From Chloroflexota bacterium (GTDB taxonomy: Bacteria > Chloroflexota > Chloroflexia > Thermomicrobiales > UBA6265), in NCBI GenBank assembly GCA_023392645.1, contig JAEVYR010000190.1:1-7731 (forward strand): a stretch of DNA of 7,731 nt. Reading direction: 5' to 3'. A program made the position numbers and the translations under genes. Under the pieces are notes generated by a model. It was not told the origin of the DNA, did not search any database, and worked only from the letters and a program-made list of their open reading frames with translations. Of the stretch, positions 1-4,950 are shown in pieces. Each line of letters begins with the position of its first letter. Position 1 is the first letter of the stretch.

Positions 1-11
1 TCTGGCGCGAC

Positions 12-43
12 CGACGGCGAGCGTGCCCACGCCCGCGCCGTCG
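12..43 (-). terminator. GC-rich stem-loop downstream of the secreted HIHxGTC protein
   Basis: An 8-bp perfect inverted repeat (CGACGGCG at 12-19, CGCCGTCG at 36-43) encloses a second short stem (GCGT 21-24 with ACGC 29-32). It begins 17 bp past the stop of the minus-strand gene ending at 61, so it may end that transcript. There is no T-run after the stem on the minus strand, so a classical intrinsic terminator is not shown. It could also lie in the end of a gene that continues off the left edge. Confidence 0.3.
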
Positions 44-60
44 ATCGCACGGCTATTCGC

Positions 61-600
61 CTAGCTGGCCGGAGTTGCCTCCGGCGCCGTCGCGTCGGTC
101 AGCGTAATGGTCACCCGAGTCTTGCCGTTCCCCAGGTCGTTCATGATGACCTGTCCCATCACGCCGGAATCATTGAGCTCCTGCAGATCGAAGACCAGTG
201 TCCCGTCCTCGACCTCGCCCGTGACATTTCCACAGGCGATGTACACATCAATCTCCTCGGCGCTCTTGTGCACGTTCACCGCGTACTCGCCCGAGGTGAG
301 GTCGTCGAGGCTGACGTCGACCTCGGTGCGGCTGTCGCCGACGACGCTTCCGGACTCGGCGTCGCTCGGCGAGGCCGGTGTGGCCTCCGGCGTGCTCGAG
401 AGGATGGCACCGCTGACGTCGTTGAGCGGGTAGACGACGTCGCCCAGGTTGTCGCAGGTCCCATCGTGGATGTGGGCCGGGTGCGGAGCGTTGCTCGCCG
501 TCGGCGTTGCGTCCTGAGCAGCCACGGCCGCGGCCCCGGAGATGATGCCAAGCAGCATGGCAGCCATCGCGACGATTGAGCCAATCCAACGTGTTCTCAT
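61..600 (-). CDS. Secreted protein with HIHxGTC motif, unknown function
   Basis: A 179-residue exported protein. The first 28 residues form a signal peptide: MRTRW, a hydrophobic core to about residue 27, then a likely cut near AVAA-QD. The mature part holds the HIHDGTC motif (His43, His45, Cys49), a Pro/Thr/Ala/Ser-rich linker at about 68-90, and a second block VNVHKSAEEIDVYIACGN (His111, Cys123). The two cysteines could form one disulfide and the histidines could bind a metal, but that is inference. The peptide PEATPAS occurs twice, in the linker and at the very C-terminus. I associate this HIHxGTC plus HKSAEE pattern with uncharacterised secreted proteins of Chloroflexota and Actinobacteria. 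The ATG at 600 is supported by GAGGAGA 7 nt upstream. It is transcribed away from the pair starting at 807; the 206 bp between shows no clear promoter. Confidence 0.85.
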   Translation of the reverse strand: MRTRWIGSIVAMAAMLLGIISGAAAVAAQDATPTASNAPHPAHIHDGTCDNLGDVVYPLNDVSGAILSSTPEATPASPSDAESGSVVGDSRTEVDVSLDDLTSGEYAVNVHKSAEEIDVYIACGNVTGEVEDGTLVFDLQELNDSGVMGQVIMNDLGNGKTRVTITLTDATAPEATPAS

Positions 601-806
601 GGTGCTGTCTCCTCGTGCCTATCGGTGCGGGTCGTCTCCAAGCGGACGCGGGCTCGATCCGGAGTTCGCACGGGTCATGCCGCCCTGCCTTCGCGGCGTG
701 ACTCACGCACCACACTCCTGCCGCCGCGCATGGCACGCGATGTGCACGACCCCGCCCAGGAGCCGAGCGCCGACGCTCGGCCGGACCACAGAGAAGGAGC
801 GTCCCC

Positions 807-1052
807 ATGTCGTACCCCTACCCTCAGGACCGGACGCGAAACAAGCGCACGAAGGGCGAGGAGCCCTACGAAGACGCCCGCGAGGCCTATGGCGAAAACG
901 AGGCCGAGCTCGAGCGCGACGCGCCCGAGCCGCATAGCCACGCCAGGCAGCGGACCGACGCCGAGCAGGAACACGACGCCGAGGAGCGGTTCGAGGAGAT
1001 CGGCGAGGATGTCAGCGAGCAGCGTGGTGACACAAAAGGAACCCGATCATGA
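807..1052 (+). CDS. Small acidic, probably disordered protein
   Basis: An 81-residue protein made almost entirely of charged and polar residues, with frequent Glu, Asp and Arg, no Cys or Trp, and no hydrophobic segment. It has no signal peptide and is probably cytoplasmic and largely unfolded or helical (EAELERD, EERFEEIGEDV). I do not recognise a family. The start is backed by GAAGGAG ending 7 nt before ATG. The stop TGA overlaps the next gene's ATG in the sequence ATGA (4-nt overlap at 1049-1052), which points to translational coupling and joint work with the downstream tail-anchored protein. The GC-rich composition matches the neighbours. Confidence 0.75.
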   Translation: MSYPYPQDRTRNKRTKGEEPYEDAREAYGENEAELERDAPEPHSHARQRTDAEQEHDAEERFEEIGEDVSEQRGDTKGTRS

Positions 1053-1321
1053 CCGACGGCAATCCGGACCGCCCGACGCGCGCCGGCCGCGATGATGTCG
1101 ACCGCGAGCCGGTGATCGAAACCGAGCCGGGCGCGACCGAGCGGCCGGCCGATGACCGCGGCGGTTTCCACGACACCGCCCCCAACCCGCACGATGAACA
1201 AGGTGCCGCGAAAACCGCGAGTCAGGCCAGCGGCGCCTTCATGCTGGCGGGCGGGATGTGGCCGGCGCTGATCCTGCTGATCATCGCGATCGCGCTCATT
1301 CTCTACTTCGTCCTGGGCTGA
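1049..1321 (+). CDS. Small tail-anchored membrane protein, unknown function
   Basis: A 90-residue protein with two parts. Residues 1-60 are hydrophilic, proline- and acid-rich and probably disordered. Residues about 70-89 (from MWPALILLII to the C-terminus) form one transmembrane helix ending one residue before the C-terminus, so the bulk of the protein most likely faces the cytoplasm (tail anchor). I do not recognise a family. A weak AAAGGAA lies 7 nt upstream, and the 4-nt overlap with the 81-residue acidic protein suggests re-initiation by ribosomes finishing that gene. It converges with the membrane protein ending at 1329, with only 7 bp between stops and no room for a terminator. Confidence 0.75.
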   Translation: MTDGNPDRPTRAGRDDVDREPVIETEPGATERPADDRGGFHDTAPNPHDEQGAAKTASQASGAFMLAGGMWPALILLIIAIALILYFVLG

Positions 1322-1328
1322 TCGCCGG

Positions 1329-1811
1329 TCATGGCAGGATGCGCTCGACAACGGCCACCCAAAAGGACCCGCCGAGCACGCCCATCGACCCAATCGACCC
1401 GGCGATGACCACGGCATCGATGCTCGCACGGCCCTGACGGGTCCAGTAGACATCCTTCAGCCGCAGCCACAGGGCGAACTCGTCGAGCGTCAACGCCGCG
1501 CCGATCCCGAAAAGCACCGCCAGGATTCCGGTGTGGCGGTCGGGATCGACGCCGGTGCTGATATAGCCCGTCACGAGCAGGAGCAGGATGCCGATCACCA
1601 GGTGATGGATGTGCAGCCCGCCCGACGTCTGGACGTTGCGGAACACGCGCTTGAAGCGGTCGTCACGGATCGCATGCGTGATCAGCCGGACCAGCGTGAA
1701 CGTCACGAGGAAGCTGACCAGCACCAGCATCTGCGACTGCTTGTCCTCCGCGACGATGTGGTGCTGGTACAACCGCCCGATATCGCGGAAAAGATGTTGG
1801 GTATCGTCCAC
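1329..1811 (-). CDS. Four-helix integral membrane protein with LHIHH and LTLDEFALW motifs
   Basis: A multispan inner-membrane protein of unknown role. With the GTG at 1811 as start it has 160 residues. Predicted helices lie at about 28-48, 66-84, 95-115 and 131-155. Helix 2 opens with LHIHH (His67, 69, 70) and helix 3 ends with LTLDEFALW (Asp110, Glu111), followed by DVYW and a region SIDAVVIAG. Charged residues so close to or inside the membrane suggest a metal or proton site, but this is inference. I recall similar uncharacterised proteins in Actinobacteria and Chloroflexota. The frame stays open to a GTG at 1883 (184 residues), but the added 24 residues look unstructured and that codon has no ribosome site. 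The 1811 start has an AGGTGAG just upstream and leads straight into the conserved part. Confidence 0.75.
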   Translation of the reverse strand: MDDTQHLFRDIGRLYQHHIVAEDKQSQMLVLVSFLVTFTLVRLITHAIRDDRFKRVFRNVQTSGGLHIHHLVIGILLLLVTGYISTGVDPDRHTGILAVLFGIGAALTLDEFALWLRLKDVYWTRQGRASIDAVVIAGSIGSMGVLGGSFWVAVVERILP

Positions 1812-2079
1812 GCGCTCACCTGCCGAGGCCGAGGGGTCACATGCGCAGGTTAGCGTCCCACGCGCCGAAATGAAAGAGCGCACAACCGCCGGCAGCGACA
1901 GCTCAGCCGGCCGTCATGCATGGGCATTGTGACCCACGCGTGCCGCCTCGCGAATGGGCACGTCTGCCGATGCGCCCGCGCGTGCCACGGCGCACGATGG
2001 CGACGGATCCCAACGCTCCGCGTGACTCCACTCCGGCTCGCGCGGGGCACGTCGCCGCACCATCGCCAGGAGCACGCAC

Positions 2080-2595
2080 ATGACTTCTCGCGCCCGTCCC
2101 ATCGTCGTCATCGCCCTATTTTTGACGCTTCTCACGGCGGCGGGGGCAGCGCCCCTCGCCGTCACTGCGCAGGGTAACTCCGCCAGCGCCCTTGCCTGCC
2201 AGAATGGCGGTTGGCAATGGCTCACGCGCGAGGACGGATCGACGTTCCGCAACACCGGCGACTGCGTGAGTTATGGCGCGCGCGGCGGCACACACTACGC
2301 GTCATCGCACGTCGAGTTTCGATTCACGGACGACGATGGCCAGCGATGCTGGCTCGATTGGACCCTGGTCGATGGCCGTCCCGGCGATGTCGTCCACGTG
2401 GACACCGTTCTCCTGTCGACAACCTGGAAGACGACCAGCACCGTCTCCGCCACGCTCACCTTCGACGCCCCGCAGGCTCCGCGCGATGAACGCGTGACCT
2501 GGGAGTCCGTCTATGACAGCTCGACGGCCTACATCGAAGCAAGTGGCCTGCCGGTGAGGGTGGAAAACGTCGGCTCGGCACAATGCAACCGCTGA
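2080..2595 (+). CDS. Secreted four-cysteine protein, unknown function
   Basis: A 171-residue exported protein. Residues 1-30 form a signal peptide (MTSRARP, hydrophobic core, likely cut near VTA-QG). The mature part begins with the block CQNGGWQWLTREDGSTFRN, then GDCVSYGARGG, giving Cys40 and Cys62. A beta-rich domain follows (HVEFRFTDDDGQRCWLDWTLV, Cys90, and an alternating TVSATLTFDAP stretch), with Cys169 three residues from the end. Four cysteines fit two disulfides in an extracytoplasmic domain. The CxxGGW...F.N.GxCVSY..xGG pattern recurs in secreted proteins of high-GC Gram-positives and Thermomicrobia; no function is known to me. ATG at 2080 follows CAGGAG by 8 nt. Its stop is 9 bp from the stop of the convergent gdx gene. 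Confidence 0.8.
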   Translation: MTSRARPIVVIALFLTLLTAAGAAPLAVTAQGNSASALACQNGGWQWLTREDGSTFRNTGDCVSYGARGGTHYASSHVEFRFTDDDGQRCWLDWTLVDGRPGDVVHVDTVLLSTTWKTTSTVSATLTFDAPQAPRDERVTWESVYDSSTAYIEASGLPVRVENVGSAQCNR

Positions 2596-2604
2596 GACCT
2601 GCCG

Positions 2605-2919
2605 TCAGGCGGCCAGCTTGAGACCACCCACGCAGCCGACAATGCCGAGCAGAAGCAGGATGCGGACGACCGAGACCGGCTCGCCGTCGAACGCCATGGC
2701 GTAGCCGGCCGTCAGTGCCGCGCCGACGCCGACCCAGACCGCATAGGCGGTCCCGACGGGGATATCGCGCATGGCGACCGCCAGGCCGATCATGCTGATC
2801 GTCATCGCAGCCAGGAACACGACCGTCGGCCAGAGCTTTGTGAATCCGTCGGATCTGCCCAACGCCGTCGCCCAGACAGCCTCGAACACGCCCGACCCCA
2901 CGAGAATCACCCATGCCAT
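2605..2919 (-). CDS. gdx: Guanidinium exporter Gdx (SMR family, formerly SugE)
   Basis: A 104-residue inner-membrane exporter, the normal size for small multidrug resistance (SMR) proteins, which work as antiparallel dimers exchanging protons for substrate. Four helices lie at about 2-20, 30-50, 57-76 and 84-102. Residues expected of the guanidinium-selective Gdx subgroup are present: the essential Glu13, Trp16 (FEAVWA), Ser42 in helix 2, and Tyr59/Trp62 in the signature PVGTAYAVWVGVGA. It ends GGLKLAA, as in SugE/Gdx proteins, which argues against the EmrE multidrug subgroup. The frame is open far upstream, but ATG at 2919 aligns with family N-termini and has GAGGTG 5 nt before it. A guanidine-III aptamer stands immediately upstream, independently supporting the substrate. 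It probably relieves the cell of toxic free guanidine. Confidence 0.95.
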   Translation of the reverse strand: MAWVILVGSGVFEAVWATALGRSDGFTKLWPTVVFLAAMTISMIGLAVAMRDIPVGTAYAVWVGVGAALTAGYAMAFDGEPVSVVRILLLLGIVGCVGGLKLAA

Positions 2920-2935
2920 GGTGGCACCTCTGCAC

Positions 2936-2977
2936 GCGCCGTCTTGTCGCCAACCGGGTACGGCGCACCTCGTCCGG
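2936..2977 (-). promoter_or_regulatory. Guanidine-III (ykkC-III) riboswitch aptamer
   Basis: Read 5' to 3' on the minus strand, the 42 nt match the guanidine-III consensus as I remember it from the Thermobifida fusca RNA, with differences only in the stretch before GACAAG. Visible parts are CCGGACGAGGT (2977-2967), stem GCGCCGT (2966-2960) pairing perfectly with ACGGCGC (2942-2936), loop ACCCGGT, and the conserved ACAAG (2947-2943). The 5' CCGG (2977-2974) can pair with the loop CCGG (2957-2954) to close the class-defining pseudoknot. The aptamer ends 5 nt before the GAGGTG ribosome site of gdx, and no terminator stem with a T-run lies between, so control of translation initiation is the likely mechanism: bound guanidinium frees the site and raises exporter synthesis. 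Guanidine-I and -II architectures do not fit. Confidence 0.93.
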
Positions 2978-3092
2978 GTGCCAATCGGCCAGGGAAAGTA
3001 TGCCAAAGCGGGACCATCGGGGCATGGCCGTTCACATCGCAACGCGATACCATACAGGGAGGAATCGAAACCAAACCCGTGAAGGAGTTCGC

Positions 3093-3329
3093 ATGAGCAC
3101 GCACGGAACCCCGATTCAGCCGGGCCGCCAGGCCGAACCATCCGTGGACGAGCTCCGGGCAGCGCTCCACCGCATGAAATCGTACGCGCGGGCGCTCGAA
3201 CACCGCTGCGACCGGCTGTGGACCTACGTTCCCGACACGCATGGCGCGCGTGACCCCGCCGTGCCGTTCGTCGCAAGCGAGTTCGAGATTTCGGAGGTCG
3301 ATCGCGGCCGCGACGCCGGAACACTATGA
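3093..3329 (+). CDS. Small hypothetical protein
   Basis: A 78-residue soluble protein that I do not recognise. Residues about 19-43 (VDELRAALHRMKSYARALEH and on to LW) form an amphipathic helix. The rest is proline- and charge-rich, ending EFEISEVDRGRDAGTL. It has one cysteine, no signal peptide and no membrane segment. The ATG at 3093 is chosen because GAAGGAG stands 5 nt before it. The frame is open back to 2913, but that part crosses the riboswitch and is not expected to be coding. It diverges from gdx, with 173 bp between starts that also hold the aptamer. Its transcript may end at the hairpin 3356-3382, although that hairpin's T-rich side serves the opposite strand. Confidence 0.7.
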   Translation: MSTHGTPIQPGRQAEPSVDELRAALHRMKSYARALEHRCDRLWTYVPDTHGARDPAVPFVASEFEISEVDRGRDAGTL

Positions 3330-3340
3330 CCGAAGCTGGA

Positions 3341-3382
3341 TAGAAATAGAAACATCGAGGCCTCCCGATTTGGGAGGCCTCG
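3341..3382 (-). terminator. Intrinsic terminator of tRNA-Glu
   Basis: A perfect 11-bp stem (CGAGGCCTCCC at 3356-3366, GGGAGGCCTCG at 3372-3382) with a 5-nt loop is followed on the minus strand by the T-rich tail ATGTTTCTATTTCTA. It starts 8 bp past the 3' end of tRNA-Glu, so it ends that transcript. On the plus strand the stem lies 26 bp past the stop at 3329 and might also slow that transcript, but no T-run follows on that side. Confidence 0.88.
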
Positions 3383-3390
3383 TCTGGTCG

Positions 3391-3464
3391 TAGCGCATAG
3401 GGGATTCGAACCCCTGATCTCCGCCTTGAGAGGGCGGTGTCCTAGGCCGCTAGACGAATGCGCC
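3391..3464 (-). tRNA. tRNA-Glu (anticodon CTC)
   Basis: A complete 74-nt cloverleaf. The acceptor stem is GGCGCAT (3464-3458) with ATGCGCT (3398-3392), one G-T pair at the first position, and discriminator A at 3391. The D arm reads GTCTAGCGGCCTAGGAC. The anticodon stem is CCGCC/GGCGG around loop CTCTCAA, giving anticodon CTC (plus-strand gag at 3428-3430), which reads GAG codons, the main Glu codon expected in such GC-rich DNA. The T arm is AGGGG TTCGAAT CCCCT. CCA is not encoded. It has its own promoter and terminator. Confidence 0.97.
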
Positions 3465-3481
3465 ACAGACGACCAAATGGG

Positions 3482-3510
3482 ATTGTAGCCCACCGTTCCG
3501 GCCCGTGCAA
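3482..3510 (-). promoter_or_regulatory. Sigma70-type promoter of tRNA-Glu
   Basis: On the minus strand -35 TTGCAC (3510-3505) and -10 TACAAT (3487-3482) are separated by exactly 17 bp. They match the housekeeping consensus at 4 of 6 (-35) and 5 of 6 (-10) bases. Transcription would start near 3475, about 10 nt before the mature tRNA 5' end. The -35 box lies 8 bp past the stop of the response regulator, so the tRNA is independent of that gene. This is the clearest promoter in the window. Confidence 0.82.
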
Positions 3511-3517
3511 GGCGAAT

Positions 3518-3877
3518 TCACGACGCGCGCAACTCATCATTCACCACGTCCATCACCTCTGCCAAATCAAACGGCTTGGCGATAAACGGGCGGCCGCGAC
3601 GACCCCTGTCAACCACGGCGCTCGTGAACACCACGCGCAGGTCGGGATCGATCCTCTCGGCCAGCGCGGCCAGCTCGTAGCCGGACATGCCGGGCATCAT
3701 GATGTCGGTCAGGAGCAGGCACGGCCGATGCTGGCGGATGGCGCGCACCGCCCCCACCGGATCGGTCTCCCCGATCGCCGTGAAGCCTTCATCCTCCAGC
3801 AACATGCAGAGGACGTTGACAATCGACGCCTCGTCGTCGACCACGAGAATTGTTCCGGTGTCGGGATGAATATTCAT
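3518..3877 (-). CDS. Single-domain response regulator (receiver domain)
   Basis: A 119-residue CheY-like receiver domain with no output domain, so it probably acts by protein contact after phosphorylation by a histidine kinase. All key residues are present: the acidic pair Asp14/Asp15 in ILVVDDE, phosphoacceptor Asp58 in LLTDIMMPGMSGYEL, switch Thr85/Ser86 in VVFTSA, and Lys101 in FIAKPFDLAEV. The loop between strand 4 and helix 4 carries an Arg/Gly-rich DRGRRGR insert. The chosen ATG (3877) gives the usual short lead before strand 1. The frame is open to a GTG at 4012, and ATGs at 3925 and 3919 are possible longer starts. A strong GAGGAG (3912-3907) lies too far from 3877 unless the palindrome 3886-3902 folds. 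No kinase gene is in view, so the partner is unknown. Confidence 0.88.
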   Translation of the reverse strand: MNIHPDTGTILVVDDEASIVNVLCMLLEDEGFTAIGETDPVGAVRAIRQHRPCLLLTDIMMPGMSGYELAALAERIDPDLRVVFTSAVVDRGRRGRPFIAKPFDLAEVMDVVNDELRAS

Positions 3878-3885
3878 TGCTTGCA

Positions 3886-3902
3886 GCCGTGCGACGCACG
3901 GC
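3886..3902. repeat. 17-bp perfect palindrome before the response regulator
   Basis: GCCGTGCG-A-CGCACGGC is a perfect 8-1-8 inverted repeat that ends 8 nt before the response regulator ATG. It could be an operator for a dimeric repressor. In RNA it could be a 7-bp hairpin with a 3-nt loop standing between GAGGAG (3912-3907) and the start codon. The symmetry is seen directly; either role is inference. Confidence 0.5.
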
Positions 3903-4079
3903 GCGGCTCCTCGGTCCATCGGCATGGTCCCATCGTTGCTCGCATGCCCGTCCGGTGGTGCCGAACCGGGCCGTAGCCACAACCATGCAATCGTCGTGCC
4001 ACGATCGAGCACCCGGCACTCGCCGGCACGTCGCTCAACCTCATCGCGCGGGGCGCACGGTGGTCCCGCATTCCGGCGC

Positions 4080-4724
4080 TCATGGCGCCAGCCGCTCGAT
4101 CAGCCACCGGCCCTGCTCGCGGCGGTAGCGAAGCCGATCGTGCAGGCGGTTCGGGCGCCCCTGCCAGAACTCGATCTCGGCGGGAACCACCCGGACGCCG
4201 CCCCAGTGGGCGGGCCGCGCGATCGGCGTTCCCTCCGGGTTGCGCTCGGTCAGCAGCTCCGCCTGGCGTGCCAGCCACGCGCGGTCCGGGATCACCTGGC
4301 TCTGCGGGGACGCCATCGAGCCGAGCTGGCTGCCGCGCGGCCGCGTCGCCCAGTAGGCGTCGGATTCGTCGGGCGCGGTGTGCGCGGCCGTGCCGCCGAT
4401 GCGAACCTGCCGCTCCAGCTCGGCCCAGTAAAACAGCAGCGAAACCCGTGGGTTTCCCGCCAGCTCGTGCCCCTTGCGGCTGTCGTAGTTGGTGTGAAAC
4501 ACGAATCCGTGCTCGTCGAACGACTTGAGCAGCACCGTTCGCTGCGACGGCGCGCCATCCGGCCCGACCGTGGCGACGACCATCGCGTTCGCCTCCGGGA
4601 CGGTCGACGCGACCGCCTCATCGAACCAGACCTGAAACTGGTCGAAGGGATTCTCGCGCGCCTCGCGCTCGCCGAGCGAGTCCAGCACATACTCGCGGCG
4701 CATGTTCGTCGTCCGGCTCTTCAT
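4080..4724 (-). CDS. pdxH: Pyridoxamine 5'-phosphate oxidase
   Basis: The FMN enzyme that oxidises pyridoxine or pyridoxamine 5'-phosphate to pyridoxal 5'-phosphate with O2, the last step of the DXP-dependent B6 route and part of salvage. It is a cytoplasmic homodimer. At 214 residues it matches the family (E. coli 218). Visible motifs in order are the FMN-binding RTVLLKSFDEHGFVFHTNY (62-80) and SRKGHELAGNP (82-92), LLFYWAELERQVRI (96-109), RPRGSQLGSMASPQSQ (128-143), and the C-terminal block WGGVRVVP, EFWQGRPNRLHDR with active-site Arg193 and His195, ending WLIERLAP as in E. coli. ATG at 4724 has only a weak GAG upstream; the ATG seven codons later is an alternative. It diverges from the thiamine-diphosphate enzyme, and the gap of about 200 bp to the response regulator argues against one tight operon. 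Confidence 0.96.
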   Translation of the reverse strand: MKSRTTNMRREYVLDSLGEREARENPFDQFQVWFDEAVASTVPEANAMVVATVGPDGAPSQRTVLLKSFDEHGFVFHTNYDSRKGHELAGNPRVSLLFYWAELERQVRIGGTAAHTAPDESDAYWATRPRGSQLGSMASPQSQVIPDRAWLARQAELLTERNPEGTPIARPAHWGGVRVVPAEIEFWQGRPNRLHDRLRYRREQGRWLIERLAP

Positions 4725-4760
4725 CTGACTCGCATCCCGTGATATCCGGCTTCAGTCTCG

Positions 4761-4775
4761 GCGGCATCATGCCGC
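4761..4775. promoter_or_regulatory. Candidate operator: 7-1-7 palindrome between pdxH and the E1-like gene
   Basis: GCGGCAT-C-ATGCCGC is a perfect 15-bp inverted repeat in the divergent intergenic region, 37 bp upstream of the pdxH start and 176 bp before the E1-like start. Its size and symmetry suit a dimeric helix-turn-helix regulator. No matching regulator gene is in the window and I do not recognise the site, so the role is inferred from symmetry and position alone. Confidence 0.4.
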
Positions 4776-4781
4776 GAACCG

Positions 4782-4822
4782 CGCGCTCGCGCAACCCGAG
4801 AGCGCGATCGTGGCTCGGGTGC
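4782..4822. repeat. Two mutually exclusive inverted repeats in the divergent region
   Basis: CGCGCTC (4782-4788) can pair with GAGCGCG (4800-4806). ACCCGAG (4794-4800) can instead pair with CTCGGGT (4814-4820), extended by GC/GC across a bulged A. The two stems share base 4800 and interleave, so only one forms at a time. This could be part of a leader switch or chance in GC-rich DNA; I recognise no riboswitch here. Confidence 0.3.
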
Positions 4823-4950
4823 AGACGAGACCCCCTTGATTCGGTAGGATAGTCCAAACACCGAGCAGCCCCGATCCGGCGCCCCCGGATCACCGCCGGG
4901 CACGGTCATCGTCGATCGTGCCGGCCACTCACGGACAGGAGTCGTTCCAC

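Noticed and set aside
248..808. Arg-rich open frames overlapping the secreted protein
   Set aside because: The shadow frames lack a signal peptide, ribosome site or recognisable motifs, and the 61-600 frame has all expected features of a real secreted protein.
2920..3060. Guanidine-I or guanidine-II (mini-ykkC) leader upstream of gdx
   Set aside because: The ACGA at the aptamer 5' end is not in the GG-ACGR-CC hairpin pair of guanidine-II, and the guanidine-I core is absent; the pseudoknot layout fits guanidine-III.
2913..3092. N-terminal extension of the small gene at 3093
   Set aside because: It would translate across the antisense of gdx and its aptamer; GAAGGAG marks ATG 3093 as the start.
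2605..3324. A 239-codon extended version of the SMR gene
   Set aside because: The extra N-terminus translates the riboswitch and the opposite-strand gene. SMR proteins are about 105 residues, and ATG 2919 has a proper ribosome site.
3897..3899. GTG well spaced after GAGGAG as start of the response regulator
   Set aside because: It is in a different reading frame from the receiver domain.
3458..3976. A 172-codon plus-strand open frame opposite the response regulator
   Set aside because: It crosses the tRNA promoter and the antisense of a complete receiver domain; it is a shadow frame.
4836..4850. TTGATT and TAGGAT as promoter boxes for the E1-like gene
   Set aside because: They are only 3 bp apart and neither has a partner box at 16-18 bp spacing, so no promoter can be called.
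4918..4950. GTG start at 4918 for the E1-like gene
   Set aside because: No ribosome site precedes it, while ATG 4951 follows CAGGAG by 9 nt.
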